A DNA stretch of 64,000 nt from Rahnella victoriana (GTDB lineage: Bacteria; Pseudomonadota; Gammaproteobacteria; Enterobacterales; Enterobacteriaceae), in contig NZ_SJOJ01000013.1 in assembly GCF_004330295.1 (NCBI RefSeq), positions 90,098 to 154,097 on the forward strand, read 5' to 3'. The position numbers and the translations under genes were made by a program. Below, piece by piece: positions 52,863 through 62,470 of this stretch (the stretch's first letter is position 1; every line of letters starts with the position of its first letter). The notes under the pieces were generated by a model. That model saw nothing but the letters and a program-made list of their open reading frames with translations. It was not told the DNA's origin and did no database searches.

Positions 52863-53609
52863 GTGAGCGAAGTATCCAAAGAGTCGTTTGCTAAGCGGAA
52901 CACGCTGGCAATCTTGTCCGTTCTGCGTGACTTAAAGAAGAATCAGACGCTGGTAATGGTCAGCCACGCCCGCGGGCAATTTATCAGTAAAATTCTGGAC
53001 GTGGATCCCGATAACCACCAGTTCCTGTTCGATCTGGGCAGCTCAGATTATGAAAACGGTCTGGCGATGGAAGCGGACTCGCTGAGTTTTGTCGCTGAAC
53101 CGACCGGCGCGAAAGTGGAGTTTTCCTGCAGCAAAGTCCGTCAGGTGACGTTTGAAGGTTTGCCTACCTTTACCTGCGATATTCCCCCGGTGCTGTATTT
53201 CATTCAACGTCGTGAGTATTTCCGCGTGAATGTGCCGTGGCTGCCGGATTACCGTTGCAGCGGAACCTTACCGGACGCGACCGAGTTCGCCTACCGTGTC
53301 AGGGACATTTCCCTGGGCGGGCTGGGGCTGGAAATTGACGGGATCACGCCGCCGGAGATCACCTCCGGTTCCGTGCTGAAAGATTCGATGATCCAGCTTG
53401 CCGAACTGGGCACCTTTAAAGTGGATTTAGAGTATCTGGGCGCAATGGCGCGCAAATCAGTGAGCAATAAAGGCGAGACGGTCAGCACGCAGCGGCTGAG
53501 CTTTAAGTTTCCGCATTTGTCGCCCGCGCAGGAACGTGACCTGCAACGGGCGATTTTCGAGCTGGAAAAACAGCAACATATGAAAGCAAAGCGTTTCCAG
53601 CACGACTGA
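52863..53609 (+). CDS. ycgR: Flagellar brake protein YcgR
   Basis: About 248 residues from a GTG at 52863, with GAGG 8 bases upstream; an in-frame GTG at 52854 is the alternative. The N-terminal YcgR domain (residues about 10-115) is followed by a PilZ domain with the cyclic-di-GMP-binding RRxxxR-type segment QRREYFRVN and RDISLGGLGLEI (D/NxSxxG). When loaded with cyclic-di-GMP it binds the flagellar motor and slows it. A consensus sigma-28 promoter drives it. Confidence 0.93.
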   Translation: MSEVSKESFAKRNTLAILSVLRDLKKNQTLVMVSHARGQFISKILDVDPDNHQFLFDLGSSDYENGLAMEADSLSFVAEPTGAKVEFSCSKVRQVTFEGLPTFTCDIPPVLYFIQRREYFRVNVPWLPDYRCSGTLPDATEFAYRVRDISLGGLGLEIDGITPPEITSGSVLKDSMIQLAELGTFKVDLEYLGAMARKSVSNKGETVSTQRLSFKFPHLSPAQERDLQRAIFELEKQQHMKAKRFQHD

Positions 53610-53617
53610 ACCTGCCA

Positions 53618-54376
53618 TCAGATGAACATGCCGCCTGACGCTTCGACGCGCTGGGCGGTCATCCAGCCCGCTTCATCGCTGAGCATCAGCGCCACCATAT
53701 CCCCGATATCATCCGGTAATCCGGCGCGCCCCAGTGCCGTGTTGCTGGCAACAATTTTGTTCACTTCCGGGTTATCGCGCACCATGCCGCCGCTGAAGTC
53801 GGTTTCGATCGCGCCGGGAGCCAGCACGTTGGCGGTGATGCCCCGCGCACCCAGTTCTTTTGCCTGATAGCGGGTCAGCACTTCAATCGCGCCTTTCATC
53901 ATGGCGTAGGCGGATGATCCCGGCAGTGCAAACCGCGCCAGACCGCTGGAAATATTCAGGATGCGGCCACCGCCGGTCATCAGCGGCAGCAGTTTTTGGG
54001 TCAGGAAGAACGGCCCTTTCAGATGCACATTCATCATCAGATCAAACTGCGCTTCGGTAGTCTGCGCAAAAGACTCATGCAAACCCACACCGGCATTGTT
54101 GACCAGAAAATCAAAAGTATCGCGCTGCCACACCAGTTGCAGCTGAGTTTTTACCTGCGCCACAAAAGCGTCAAAGCTGCCGGACGCGCCAGTATTCAGC
54201 TGTAGCGCCACCGCTTTTCCGCCCTGCGCTTCCACCGTAGCGACCACTTCCTGCGCCGCAGCGGCCTGGCTGTGGTAAGTCAGAATCACGTCAACGCCCT
54301 TTTTTGCCAGCTTTTCAATAGCATTCTTGCCTAAACCACGGCTTCCGCCGGTCACAATTGCGATTTTACGATTCAT
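53618..54376 (-). CDS. Short-chain dehydrogenase/reductase
   Basis: A 252-residue NAD(P)-dependent oxidoreductase from the ATG at 54376 (GAGG 6 bases upstream). The classic SDR signatures are the cofactor motif IVTGGSRGLGKNAIEKL, NNAGVG, the catalytic Ser in ILNISSGLARF and Tyr-x3-Lys in SSAYAMMKGAIE. The substrate is unknown. It is divergent from a LysR regulator across 126 bp, a common regulator-target pair. Confidence 0.9.
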   Translation of the reverse strand: MNRKIAIVTGGSRGLGKNAIEKLAKKGVDVILTYHSQAAAAQEVVATVEAQGGKAVALQLNTGASGSFDAFVAQVKTQLQLVWQRDTFDFLVNNAGVGLHESFAQTTEAQFDLMMNVHLKGPFFLTQKLLPLMTGGGRILNISSGLARFALPGSSAYAMMKGAIEVLTRYQAKELGARGITANVLAPGAIETDFSGGMVRDNPEVNKIVASNTALGRAGLPDDIGDMVALMLSDEAGWMTAQRVEASGGMFI

Positions 54377-54502
54377 TTCAGACCTCATTGGCTTTTTGCA
54401 TCTTCTGCATCGGATGAAATACAGCCTATTGGATTACTCAGGCGTGATAAATGGTCCATAATGAGTTTCACTGTCTCAGTACCAACAACAATCAGGCAAA
54501 AT

Positions 54503-55402
54503 GTGGATAAAATTCAATCAATGCAGGTTTTTGTACGGGTCGCGGAGCTGAGCAATTTTACCCGTGCGGCAGAAAGTCTGGGATTACCGAAAGGCAGTGT
54601 GTCGCGTCTGGTGCAACAACTGGAAACGCGGATGTCGGCGCGTCTGCTGCACCGCTCAACGCGCCGCGTGCAACTGACGCAGGACGGACAAGTCTTTTAT
54701 CAACGCTGCAAGGAGTTGCTGGCCAGCATGGATGAACTGGAATCGATGTTTCAGTCGAATCCGGCCAGCGTCAGCGGGCGGTTGCGCGTCGATATGTCTG
54801 TGGGAATGGCAACGCATCTGGTGTTGCCGCGACTGGCCGAGTTTCTTAACCGTTATCCGGCGCTGGAAATTGAACTGAGCAGCACCGATCATCGTGTGGA
54901 TGTGGTGCGCGAGGGGTTTGACTGTGTGATCCGCTCCGGCACGCTGAAAGACTCCGGGCTGATTGCGCGTCCCCTCGGCCAGCTCAGCGTGATTAACTGC
55001 GCCAGCCCCGGTTATCTGCGCCGTTACGGCACGCCGGATCACCCTGATCAGCTGGCGCAACATGCGATGGTGCATTACGAACAGACCCTCGGCAGCCACA
55101 CGTCCGCCTTTGAATATCTCGACGGCAAGCAGGTAAAAACGGTGAAAAGTGGCGGCGCGGTGACCGTTAACAGCACTGAAACTTACGTCTCTGCCTGTGT
55201 GGCCGGTCTTGGGATCATTCAGGCACCGCTGATCGGCGTGCGTGACGCGCTGGCGGGCGGCCAGCTGGTGAGTATTTTGCCGCAGTTTCGTGCGCCGCCG
55301 ATGCCGGTCACATTGGTTTATCCGCACCGCCTGAACCTTTCCCGCCGCGTGAAAGTGTTTATGGACTGGCTGACAGAAATCACCCAAACGTTCATTGCCT
55401 GA
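54503..55402 (+). CDS. LysR-family transcriptional regulator
   Basis: About 299 residues from a GTG at 54503 (VDKIQSMQVFVRVAELSNFT), a start that matches the usual MDKxxAM beginning of this subgroup; an ATG at 54461 would add 14 residues without family support. The helix-turn-helix is NFTRAAESLGLPKGSVSRLV. The effector domain follows. It probably regulates the divergent SDR gene. Confidence 0.85.
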   Translation: MDKIQSMQVFVRVAELSNFTRAAESLGLPKGSVSRLVQQLETRMSARLLHRSTRRVQLTQDGQVFYQRCKELLASMDELESMFQSNPASVSGRLRVDMSVGMATHLVLPRLAEFLNRYPALEIELSSTDHRVDVVREGFDCVIRSGTLKDSGLIARPLGQLSVINCASPGYLRRYGTPDHPDQLAQHAMVHYEQTLGSHTSAFEYLDGKQVKTVKSGGAVTVNSTETYVSACVAGLGIIQAPLIGVRDALAGGQLVSILPQFRAPPMPVTLVYPHRLNLSRRVKVFMDWLTEITQTFIA

Positions 55403-55486
55403 GCGGTTAAACCGCTGCGGCATAGCCTGAGCAACTCAGGTGTCTATACTTAAGGCTGGATGCACTTTTATGGACGACATGGATCA

Positions 55487-56611
55487 ATGCCCATCATTTC
55501 AAAAAAAGAACCGAAAACGCAGGAAAGTACCGCGCCGCTGATTAACCTCAAAACCGGCAATCAGACGGTGGATAAAAACATTGGCCGCTTCTCGCGGCTG
55601 GTGGAGCACGTTCAGTCCTGGGGCTGGGTCGCGCATCTGCTGCGTGCCATGGAACGTTTTAACGATCGCCTGGGCAGCCAGTTCGGCGCGGCCATCACCT
55701 ATTTCTCCTTTCTGTCGCTGATCCCCATTCTGATGGTGTCTTTCGCCGCCGTGGGGTTTGTGTTGGCCTCAAATCCGGATCTGCTGGCCCAGCTGATCAA
55801 CAAAATCGTCAACAGCATCAGTGACCCGAATCTGGCGAATACGCTGAAAAGCACGGTGAATACCGCCATTCAGCAGCGTACCGCCGTGGGCTTGTCCGGT
55901 CTGCTGATTGCGCTGTATTCCGGCGTCAGCTGGATGGGCAATTTGCGTGAGGCGATCCGCGCTCAGTCGCGTGATGTCTGGGAACGCAATCCGCAGGATC
56001 AGGAGAAGATTTACCGCCGCTACATCCGCGATTTTATTTCCCTGACCGGGCTGGTGCTGGCGCTGATCATCACGCTGTCTCTGACGTCTATTGCCGGTGC
56101 GGCGCAAAAAACCATTGTCGATGCACTGGGGCTGGGCGGCATCGACTGGCTGCGACCGGTGATGACCAGTATTACGCTGGTGATTTCCATTGCCGCCAAC
56201 TATCTGCTGTTCCTGTGGATTTTCTGGATGTTGCCGCGCCATAAGCCTCGCAAAAAAGCCTTACTGCGCGGCACGCTGCTGGCAGCGGTAGGCTTTGAGG
56301 TGATCAAATTCGTGATGACCATGACGCTGCCGAAACTGGCGACCTCGCCTTCCGGTGCGGCGTTCGGGTCAGTGATCGGTCTGATGGCGTTCTTCTATTT
56401 CTTCGCCCGTCTGACGCTGTTTGTCGCGGCGTGGATCGCCACGGCGAAATACAAAGATGACCCGCCGATGCCGGATCCGAAGCAAAAGGCCACCAAACAC
56501 GCAAAAACGGCCACGGGAAACGACAGTGAATACACACCGGACAACCTCATCGTGCCAGATGAAATGCATATAACCGACGTTAATGCTGAGAATGAAGTTA
56601 AAAAGCAGTGA
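55487..56611 (+). CDS. yhjD: Inner membrane protein YhjD (BrkB/YihY family)
   Basis: About 374 residues with six or so helices. RFNDRLGSQFGAAITYFSFL, then SLIPILMVSFAAVGFVLAS, and ALYSGVSWMGNLREAIRAQS are YhjD-specific and near-identical to E. coli. The C-terminal tail (from about 335) is longer than in E. coli, polar and acidic. In E. coli, YhjD can allow export of lipid A precursors when altered, and YihY relatives are poorly understood. The start at 55487 is uncertain (55460 is an alternative with AAGG close upstream). Confidence 0.9.
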   Translation: MPIISKKEPKTQESTAPLINLKTGNQTVDKNIGRFSRLVEHVQSWGWVAHLLRAMERFNDRLGSQFGAAITYFSFLSLIPILMVSFAAVGFVLASNPDLLAQLINKIVNSISDPNLANTLKSTVNTAIQQRTAVGLSGLLIALYSGVSWMGNLREAIRAQSRDVWERNPQDQEKIYRRYIRDFISLTGLVLALIITLSLTSIAGAAQKTIVDALGLGGIDWLRPVMTSITLVISIAANYLLFLWIFWMLPRHKPRKKALLRGTLLAAVGFEVIKFVMTMTLPKLATSPSGAAFGSVIGLMAFFYFFARLTLFVAAWIATAKYKDDPPMPDPKQKATKHAKTATGNDSEYTPDNLIVPDEMHITDVNAENEVKKQ

Positions 56612-56897
56612 ATAAAACCAAATAAAGCCGGGCACCCCCTGAAAACCAGAATAACTGACTGAGAGCCGTACTTTTATTTCGCGGTTTTGCAGTCAGTTAC
56701 TCTGACTTTTACCCATTCGCCAAACTTATGATTGGCGAAATCCTGCCCTGATAAAACATTCCCCCGATCCACCCTGAATTGCCCTTTCCCCCTGCTTTCG
56801 TTGCGTTGAAATACCGCTGCGCTCTGCATAAGATGCCTTTTCGATATACATTTATTTACATTAGATCCCTCCCACTCATTACAAATAAGAAACACTT

Positions 56898-58220
56898 ATG
56901 CAAGCCACTATCACTCCAGAATTAGAAGCTGACGCGCAATTGGTGAGTCAGAACTCCCGCGGCAAAGTCATCGTGGCATCGCTTATCGGTACGGCCATCG
57001 AATTCTTCGACTTTTACATCTATGCCACCGCTGCGGTGATTGTTTTCCCGCATATTTTCTTCCCGCAGGGGGATCCGACGGCAGCCACGCTACAGTCGCT
57101 TGCCACCTTCGCCATCGCCTTTATCGCACGTCCGATCGGCTCCGCGCTGTTCGGTCACTTCGGCGACCGCGTTGGCCGTAAAGTCACCCTCGTGGCGTCT
57201 TTGCTGACCATGGGCGTGTCCACCGTGGTGATCGGCCTGCTGCCGACGTACGCGACGATAGGCGTTTTCGCACCCTTGCTGCTGGCGCTGGCGCGCTTTG
57301 GTCAGGGTCTGGGACTGGGCGGTGAATGGGGCGGCGCAGCGCTGCTCGCCACTGAGAATGCCCCGGCGAAGAAACGTGCCCTGTACGGTTCTTTCCCGCA
57401 GCTTGGCGCACCGATTGGCTTCTTCTTCGCCAACGGCATGTTCCTGCTGCTGTCGTGGCTGCTGACGGACGAACAGTTCATTTCCTGGGGCTGGCGTGTG
57501 CCGTTCCTGCTTTCTGCGGTGCTGGTCATCGTCGGTCTGTATGTGCGTGTTTCCCTGCACGAAACGCCGGTGTTCGCCAAAATCGCCAAAGCGGGCAAAC
57601 AGGTCAAAGTGCCGATCGGCACGCTGTTCACCAAATACAAAAAAGCCACACTCCTTGGCACCTTCATCATGGTCGCGACTTACACGCTGTTCTACATCAT
57701 GACCGTGTATTCACTGGGTTACGGCACGGCGGCGAAACCGGTGGGTCTGGGCATTCCGCGTAACGAATTCCTGCTGATGCTGATGATTGGTGTGATCGGT
57801 TTCGGCGTGATGGTGCCGGTTGCCGGTCAGCTGGCGGATAAGTTTGGCCGTCGCAAAACCATGATTTGCATTACGCTGCTGATGATCGTCTTCGCGCTGT
57901 GCTTCCCGACTATTCTGGGGGCCGGTTCACAGGCGCTGGTGATGGTGTTCCTGCTGTGTGGCTTTATGGTGATGGGGCTGACCTTCGGCCCGATGGGCGC
58001 GCTGCTGCCGGAACTGTTCCCGACAGAAGTTCGCTATACCGGCGCATCCTTCTCCTATAATGTGTCTTCGATACTGGGCGCATCCGTCGCGCCGTACATC
58101 GCCACCTGGCTGGCAACCCATTACGGGTTGTTCTATGTGGGCGTTTATCTTGCCTCAATGGCAACGCTGACGCTGATCGCGTTGTTACTGTCGAAAGAAA
58201 CCGCCCATCAGTCACTGTAA
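56898..58220 (+). CDS. yhjE: MFS transporter YhjE (metabolite:proton symporter family)
   Basis: A 440-residue inner-membrane protein with twelve helices. VIVASLIGTAIEFFDFYIYA and FGHFGDRVGRKVTLVASLL (motif A) follow E. coli YhjE and the ShiA/ProP-like metabolite symporter group. The second motif A is AGQLADKFGRRKTMI. Its substrate is not firmly known. It comes after yhjD with a 286-bp spacer, as in E. coli, and a GC-rich hairpin at 58231-58260 lies between it and cdh. Confidence 0.93.
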   Translation: MQATITPELEADAQLVSQNSRGKVIVASLIGTAIEFFDFYIYATAAVIVFPHIFFPQGDPTAATLQSLATFAIAFIARPIGSALFGHFGDRVGRKVTLVASLLTMGVSTVVIGLLPTYATIGVFAPLLLALARFGQGLGLGGEWGGAALLATENAPAKKRALYGSFPQLGAPIGFFFANGMFLLLSWLLTDEQFISWGWRVPFLLSAVLVIVGLYVRVSLHETPVFAKIAKAGKQVKVPIGTLFTKYKKATLLGTFIMVATYTLFYIMTVYSLGYGTAAKPVGLGIPRNEFLLMLMIGVIGFGVMVPVAGQLADKFGRRKTMICITLLMIVFALCFPTILGAGSQALVMVFLLCGFMVMGLTFGPMGALLPELFPTEVRYTGASFSYNVSSILGASVAPYIATWLATHYGLFYVGVYLASMATLTLIALLLSKETAHQSL

Positions 58221-58230
58221 CTGACCCGGA

Positions 58231-58260
58231 CACCGTGCCCGGTTTGCGCCCGGCACGGTG
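58231..58260 (+). terminator. Hairpin between yhjE and cdh
   Basis: CACCGTGCC (58231-58239) pairs with GGCACGGTG (58252-58260). No T-run follows, so it may be an attenuator or stabiliser, not a full terminator. Confidence 0.5.
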
Positions 58261-58279
58261 CCTTCAGCGAAGGTTTCTT

Positions 58280-59047
58280 ATGCGCTTGCGTCGATTTATC
58301 CTGCCTTTCCTGCTCCTGCTTATCGTCATTGCTGCGGCCCTCTGGTATTTCTGGCCTCACACCTCCAATCCGAACGCCCTGTGGAACATCGTCAGTAAGA
58401 AATGCGTGCCGAATCAGCAAAGCACGGGCAAACCCGATCCTTGTGTGCAGGTGGATGAACAACATGGATTTGTGGTGCTGAAAGACCTGAACGGCCCGCT
58501 GCAATATTTGCTGATGCCCACCGCGCGCATCACCGGTATGGAAAGCCCCGCCCTGCTGGAACCGGCCACACCGAACTTTTTCAGTCAGGCATGGAATGCG
58601 CGGCATTTTATGGCGGATAAATACGGCAAACCGATTGATGACGCCAATGTTTCGCTGGCGATCAACTCACAATACGGCCGCTCGCAGAATCAGCTGCATA
58701 TCCATATTTCCTGTCTTTTGCCGCAGGTGAAAACCACGCTGAGCAGGGATGGCGGGCAGATGGGGTATAACTGGCAGGCACTGCCGGATAAATTGCTCGG
58801 GCACACTTATCTGGCGCGCAAAGTGACCTCAGCCGAGCTGAATGAGAAAGGCGCGTTCCGGCTTTTGGCAGAAGGCGTCCCGGAAGCGGAGAAGAAGATG
58901 GGCCATTTCGGTATGGCGATGGTCACCCTGCCGGGCGGCGACTTCCTGCTGCTCGCCAGCGAACGTGACCTGCTGAAACTCAATAACGCCTCCACGGAAG
59001 AGATCCAGGACCACAATTGTGCGGTACTGGATCCGGTGCCTCAGTAA
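58280..59047 (+). CDS. cdh: CDP-diacylglycerol diphosphatase
   Basis: A 255-residue membrane-anchored enzyme that hydrolyses CDP-diacylglycerol to phosphatidate and CMP. An N-terminal anchor (LPFLLLLIVIAAALWYFW) is followed by a HIT-like catalytic domain with the His-x-His-x motif in QNQLHIHISCLLP. NALWNIVSKKCVPNQ and YLLMPTARITGMESPALLEP match E. coli Cdh. In E. coli cdh lies elsewhere (near pfkA), so its position between yhjE and yhjG is a local rearrangement. Only 59 bp from yhjE, so possibly co-transcribed. Confidence 0.92.
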   Translation: MRLRRFILPFLLLLIVIAAALWYFWPHTSNPNALWNIVSKKCVPNQQSTGKPDPCVQVDEQHGFVVLKDLNGPLQYLLMPTARITGMESPALLEPATPNFFSQAWNARHFMADKYGKPIDDANVSLAINSQYGRSQNQLHIHISCLLPQVKTTLSRDGGQMGYNWQALPDKLLGHTYLARKVTSAELNEKGAFRLLAEGVPEAEKKMGHFGMAMVTLPGGDFLLLASERDLLKLNNASTEEIQDHNCAVLDPVPQ

Positions 59048-59078
59048 TACAGATACCCGAAGGTGATTAATGCCAGCG

Positions 59079-59102
59079 CCTTCCCCTCTCACGAGGGGGA
59101 GG
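59079..59102. terminator. Hairpin between convergent cdh and yhjG
   Basis: CCTTCCCCTC and GAGGGGGAGG form a 10-bp stem with one T-G pair and a TCAC loop. It resembles the REP-like palindromes after kdgK (63890-63930). Confidence 0.65.
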
Positions 59103-59105
59103 AGC

Positions 59106-61160
59106 TTACTTCTCTTTCATCTGCTGCAATATCGGGCCGCACTGGTTTTCTTCATTGTCGCTTGGGGAAATCAGCGCCAGCAGGGCAGCGGCCGGAGCGA
59201 CGACGGCACCCAGCGCGACGGCTGCCGCACCACGGGCGATCAACGGCCCCGGTTTAACACCCGCGTCCGGATTTTTGTACGTCCCGCGCACATACAGCGG
59301 TGAACGTAAGGTCAGGATACGTACACCCTTACTTTCCGGATTGATCGACAGATCCAGCCGTTCGGTCGCCATGTTGGTGTTGCCGGTAATGTTGATCACC
59401 GCATTCTCGGTATCGAACACAAACAGACGTGGCGTCACCAGCCCGTTCCTGACATTAACGTTGGCGGCGGCGCAGTTAATCGCTACTTCGTCATCACCAA
59501 ACAGTTTACTCACCACATAGTTACCGACATTCAGACCGGCCAGTTCCATCAGGCCACGGCTGATCACGCCATCGTTAATCAGGATTTTCATGTCGCCGTT
59601 ACTGGTACCCAGCAGCGCGGCGACAGAGTTCCCGGTGCCGGTCAGGGTTGCGTCACCGTTCAGGTCACCCAGACTGCGCTCCATCGACTGCACGCTTGGC
59701 AGCAACTGTTTCAGTTTCAGCTTACGTGCATGAATGTCCGCACGCGCCTGCATCGGTGATTTGTCGCCTTCCAGCCGGATGGTGGAATTGAGGTTACCGC
59801 CCGCCACACCGAAACGCAGCGGGTCGAGCAGGATTTCGCCATCGTTGAGTTTCAGATGAGTACTCAGATCGCTCAGCGGCAGGGATTTGCCGTGCTCAAT
59901 GCGTTTGGCGCTGAACTTCACATCGGCATCCATCACGCGCCAGCTTTTGGTATCGAACTTCTCGACCGGCAGCACTTTGTCGGAAGGCTGGCGGGTCGTT
60001 TCGCCGCGTTTGGCTTTATCCTTGTTGGAATCGGCACCAATCAGCGGCGCCAGATCGGCAAAGCGCAGCTGTTTGGAAACCACTTCGCCGCTCAGTTTAG
60101 GCCGCGGTTTACTGGCCTGATAGGTCAGTGAACCGTGAATATCGCTGTCGCCAATTTCGCCGTTGAAGTTCTGATAACGGTAAACCGCGCCGTTTTTGCC
60201 GTGTAATGTCGCCGATAAATGGCCGTCGGTGGAATACGGCGGGGTTTGCGGTAACAACACACCGGTCAGACCGTACAAATCGGACAACGTCTGGCCGGAG
60301 AATTTGAGACGTAAATCCAGACCGCCGAGATTCATCGCATCCTGCAAGGTCCCCGCCACGGCCACCCGCGTGTTGCCGGAGCGCACATCCGCCTGTAACG
60401 GGAACAGCGCATCGGGATCTTTCAGCGCCAGCATGCCGCCGATTTTACCGCTGCCGGAGAGGGATTCGCCGTTGTATTTTCCGTCCACTTTCCAGCCAAA
60501 CATGTAAGGCGGGGTTTTGGATTTCGGTGCATCGCTCTTATCACCCACCACTTCGGTAAACGGCAGCGGTTTGCCCAGCGGATCAATCACCGCGCGGAAA
60601 TCGGCTTTCAGTTGGGCATCTTTGTAATCGATCTGACCGCGGTCAAATACGATGTCATTGAGGGTAAATGACCAGGCAGACGGCGGTTGCGCCGGGTCTT
60701 TCTTCTCGCTGTTGGCGAGGTTGAACGTCCAGTTGTTTTTGCCATTATCCAGACGCAGCAGCGAGGCATCCGGCTGTTTCAGCCAGATCGTGGGGATCAG
60801 CACTTCTTTATGCAATAACGCCAGCGGCGCAATGCTGGCATCGACGCGGGCGAGTTTCACCATCTGCGCGTCTTTTTCGCCGGTCTGTACATCGGATGGG
60901 TTGCCGAGCACGATATCTTCCGCATGAATGTGCGGCCAGGGCACCCACGCACGCCAGCCCGCTTCATCTTTATGACGCGACCAGTCGACGCCCAGATCGC
61001 CACGGATGGCGAAAGTGCGGTTAAGTTCTGTACTGACTTTTTGATTGATGGTGGGTTTGAGCCGGTTCCAGTCGAACATCGCGATGAAAATCACGATAGC
61101 AATCAACAGAATGATAATCACACCCACAACCCAGGAAATCACTTTACCTGTGCGCGTCAT
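59106..61160 (-). CDS. yhjG: AsmA-family protein YhjG
   Basis: A 684-residue protein (E. coli YhjG 686). A single N-terminal membrane helix (VVGVIIILLIAIVIFIAM) anchors a long periplasmic beta-strand-rich region. The AsmA domain starts at RLKPTINQKVSTELNRTFAI, and the C-terminal AsmA_2 part has the MELAGLNVGNYVVSKLFGD stretch. AsmA-like proteins form bridges thought to carry phospholipids between membranes. Gene order yhjE...yhjG-pdeH-kdgK agrees with E. coli. Convergent with cdh. Confidence 0.93.
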   Translation of the reverse strand: MTRTGKVISWVVGVIIILLIAIVIFIAMFDWNRLKPTINQKVSTELNRTFAIRGDLGVDWSRHKDEAGWRAWVPWPHIHAEDIVLGNPSDVQTGEKDAQMVKLARVDASIAPLALLHKEVLIPTIWLKQPDASLLRLDNGKNNWTFNLANSEKKDPAQPPSAWSFTLNDIVFDRGQIDYKDAQLKADFRAVIDPLGKPLPFTEVVGDKSDAPKSKTPPYMFGWKVDGKYNGESLSGSGKIGGMLALKDPDALFPLQADVRSGNTRVAVAGTLQDAMNLGGLDLRLKFSGQTLSDLYGLTGVLLPQTPPYSTDGHLSATLHGKNGAVYRYQNFNGEIGDSDIHGSLTYQASKPRPKLSGEVVSKQLRFADLAPLIGADSNKDKAKRGETTRQPSDKVLPVEKFDTKSWRVMDADVKFSAKRIEHGKSLPLSDLSTHLKLNDGEILLDPLRFGVAGGNLNSTIRLEGDKSPMQARADIHARKLKLKQLLPSVQSMERSLGDLNGDATLTGTGNSVAALLGTSNGDMKILINDGVISRGLMELAGLNVGNYVVSKLFGDDEVAINCAAANVNVRNGLVTPRLFVFDTENAVINITGNTNMATERLDLSINPESKGVRILTLRSPLYVRGTYKNPDAGVKPGPLIARGAAAVALGAVVAPAAALLALISPSDNEENQCGPILQQMKEK

Positions 61161-61371
61161 AAATCTGTTCCTTTCAGACAGTTAACGAATCCCAGAGTTT
61201 AACCATAGTAGAATTCATCGCAGCTTGCCGGAAACGGCATAAACGCGGGGGAAAAAAACGCAGGGGGAAGAAAAGGAAAGAGACGTGAAATCAAGGCATT
61301 GGAAATGCATCACACCACAGCAACTCACCAGACACTTTGAGACTTAGCCTTAGCGGGTCAGGTGTGATCCA

Positions 61372-62148
61372 TTATCCTTTGAAATGTATCGGCAGGTTGT
61401 CCAGATTATCGAAAATCGTCGGGCGTGCCAGATAATATCCCTGTGCGGCCAGCGCATCGGAATTACAGACCATCGCCCATTCTGCGGCAGTCTCGACCCC
61501 TTCGATGATCACGCCTTTACTGTAGCGGTTCATCAGCGTCACCAGCGTATAAAACAGCCGTGAGCCTTCTTCGCTCTGCCCCAGCAGGATAAACAGGTCG
61601 CGGGCGATTTTGATGTATTCATAATGCCAGGTCGTGAAGGAGGAGAAGTTGGCGATGCCCTGCCCGAAGTCATCCAGCCATAACCGGTCGGATTGCTCGA
61701 TTTGCGACAGCGGAATGCTCAGCGCATGTTCGGCGCTTTCGACCAGTTCGAAACGGACGTACGGCATGGCGCTGATTTGCGCCCGCAGCGCCGAATCAGA
61801 TTGCAGCATTTCCAGCACCTGACCATCGACGTTAATCGACGCCAGTAATTCATGTTCGATAAACATCGTCTGCCAGCGTTGCAACAGGTCGAGTTGCTCC
61901 TGCACGATTTGCAGGCGTTTACCCACCGCAATCGCGACAAAATACGCTTCCGGCGAAATGAATTTATGCGGGTTCGCAGGATGGAAAACCCCGGTCAGTA
62001 ATTCAATTCCCAACAGCTTTCCTGTGGTGCGATAAATGGGCTGAAAACGGTACACTCTCTGACACTGACGCCAGTAAGATTGTGCTTTTACGCGCTCTAT
62101 GGCGGTAAAAGAAGGCGTAATCAGCCCTAACATCATCTTCGTGATCAT
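61372..62148 (-). CDS. pdeH: Cyclic-di-GMP phosphodiesterase PdeH (YhjH)
   Basis: A 258-residue stand-alone EAL-domain protein. The EAL position is GIELLTGVFHP (ELL), followed by LASINVDGQVLEML (substrate- and metal-binding Asn), FELVESAEH (Glu), LWLDDFGQGIANF (the DDFG metal site), IKIARDLF (catalytic Lys) and VIIEGVETAAEW (Glu). All main catalytic residues are thus present. In E. coli it is the main phosphodiesterase that keeps cyclic-di-GMP low and motility high. A sigma-28 promoter lies about 165 bp upstream. Confidence 0.93.
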   Translation of the reverse strand: MITKMMLGLITPSFTAIERVKAQSYWRQCQRVYRFQPIYRTTGKLLGIELLTGVFHPANPHKFISPEAYFVAIAVGKRLQIVQEQLDLLQRWQTMFIEHELLASINVDGQVLEMLQSDSALRAQISAMPYVRFELVESAEHALSIPLSQIEQSDRLWLDDFGQGIANFSSFTTWHYEYIKIARDLFILLGQSEEGSRLFYTLVTLMNRYSKGVIIEGVETAAEWAMVCNSDALAAQGYYLARPTIFDNLDNLPIHFKG

Positions 62149-62310
62149 ATTTTTCTGCCGTCATGAATAAGAATCAGATTATCAGGGACATGCGGCAACA
62201 TGTGTTGCGTGACTACAATGAGATTCATGTCAACAGCCTGTGTTTCAGGAAACACCGTGTTTCATGGAGGCAAAGTAGCCCGATTTCCTGGCTTTCTTTA
62301 GTAGAGTTAT

Positions 62311-62337
62311 CTATCGGCGCTGCGCGGGGAAACTTTA
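62311..62337 (-). promoter_or_regulatory. Sigma-28 (FliA) promoter of pdeH
   Basis: Minus strand: TAAAGTTT (62337-62330), 11 bp, GCCGATAG (62318-62311), one base off the FliA consensus. Predicted start near 62304, giving a leader of about 155 nt before pdeH. The spacer 62149-62470 otherwise holds only the tautomerase promoter side. Confidence 0.85.
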
Positions 62338-62470
62338 ATCACTCCGCATTTCCCTGCAATCTGTGCGCATAAAAAACCAAAAAACCGCGCTGGAAGTTCT
62401 TTTCCGCAGGCTCTACATTGGAGGCACTGAAACATGTCATTGACCGCCCATTCACAACCCGGAGAAAAAA

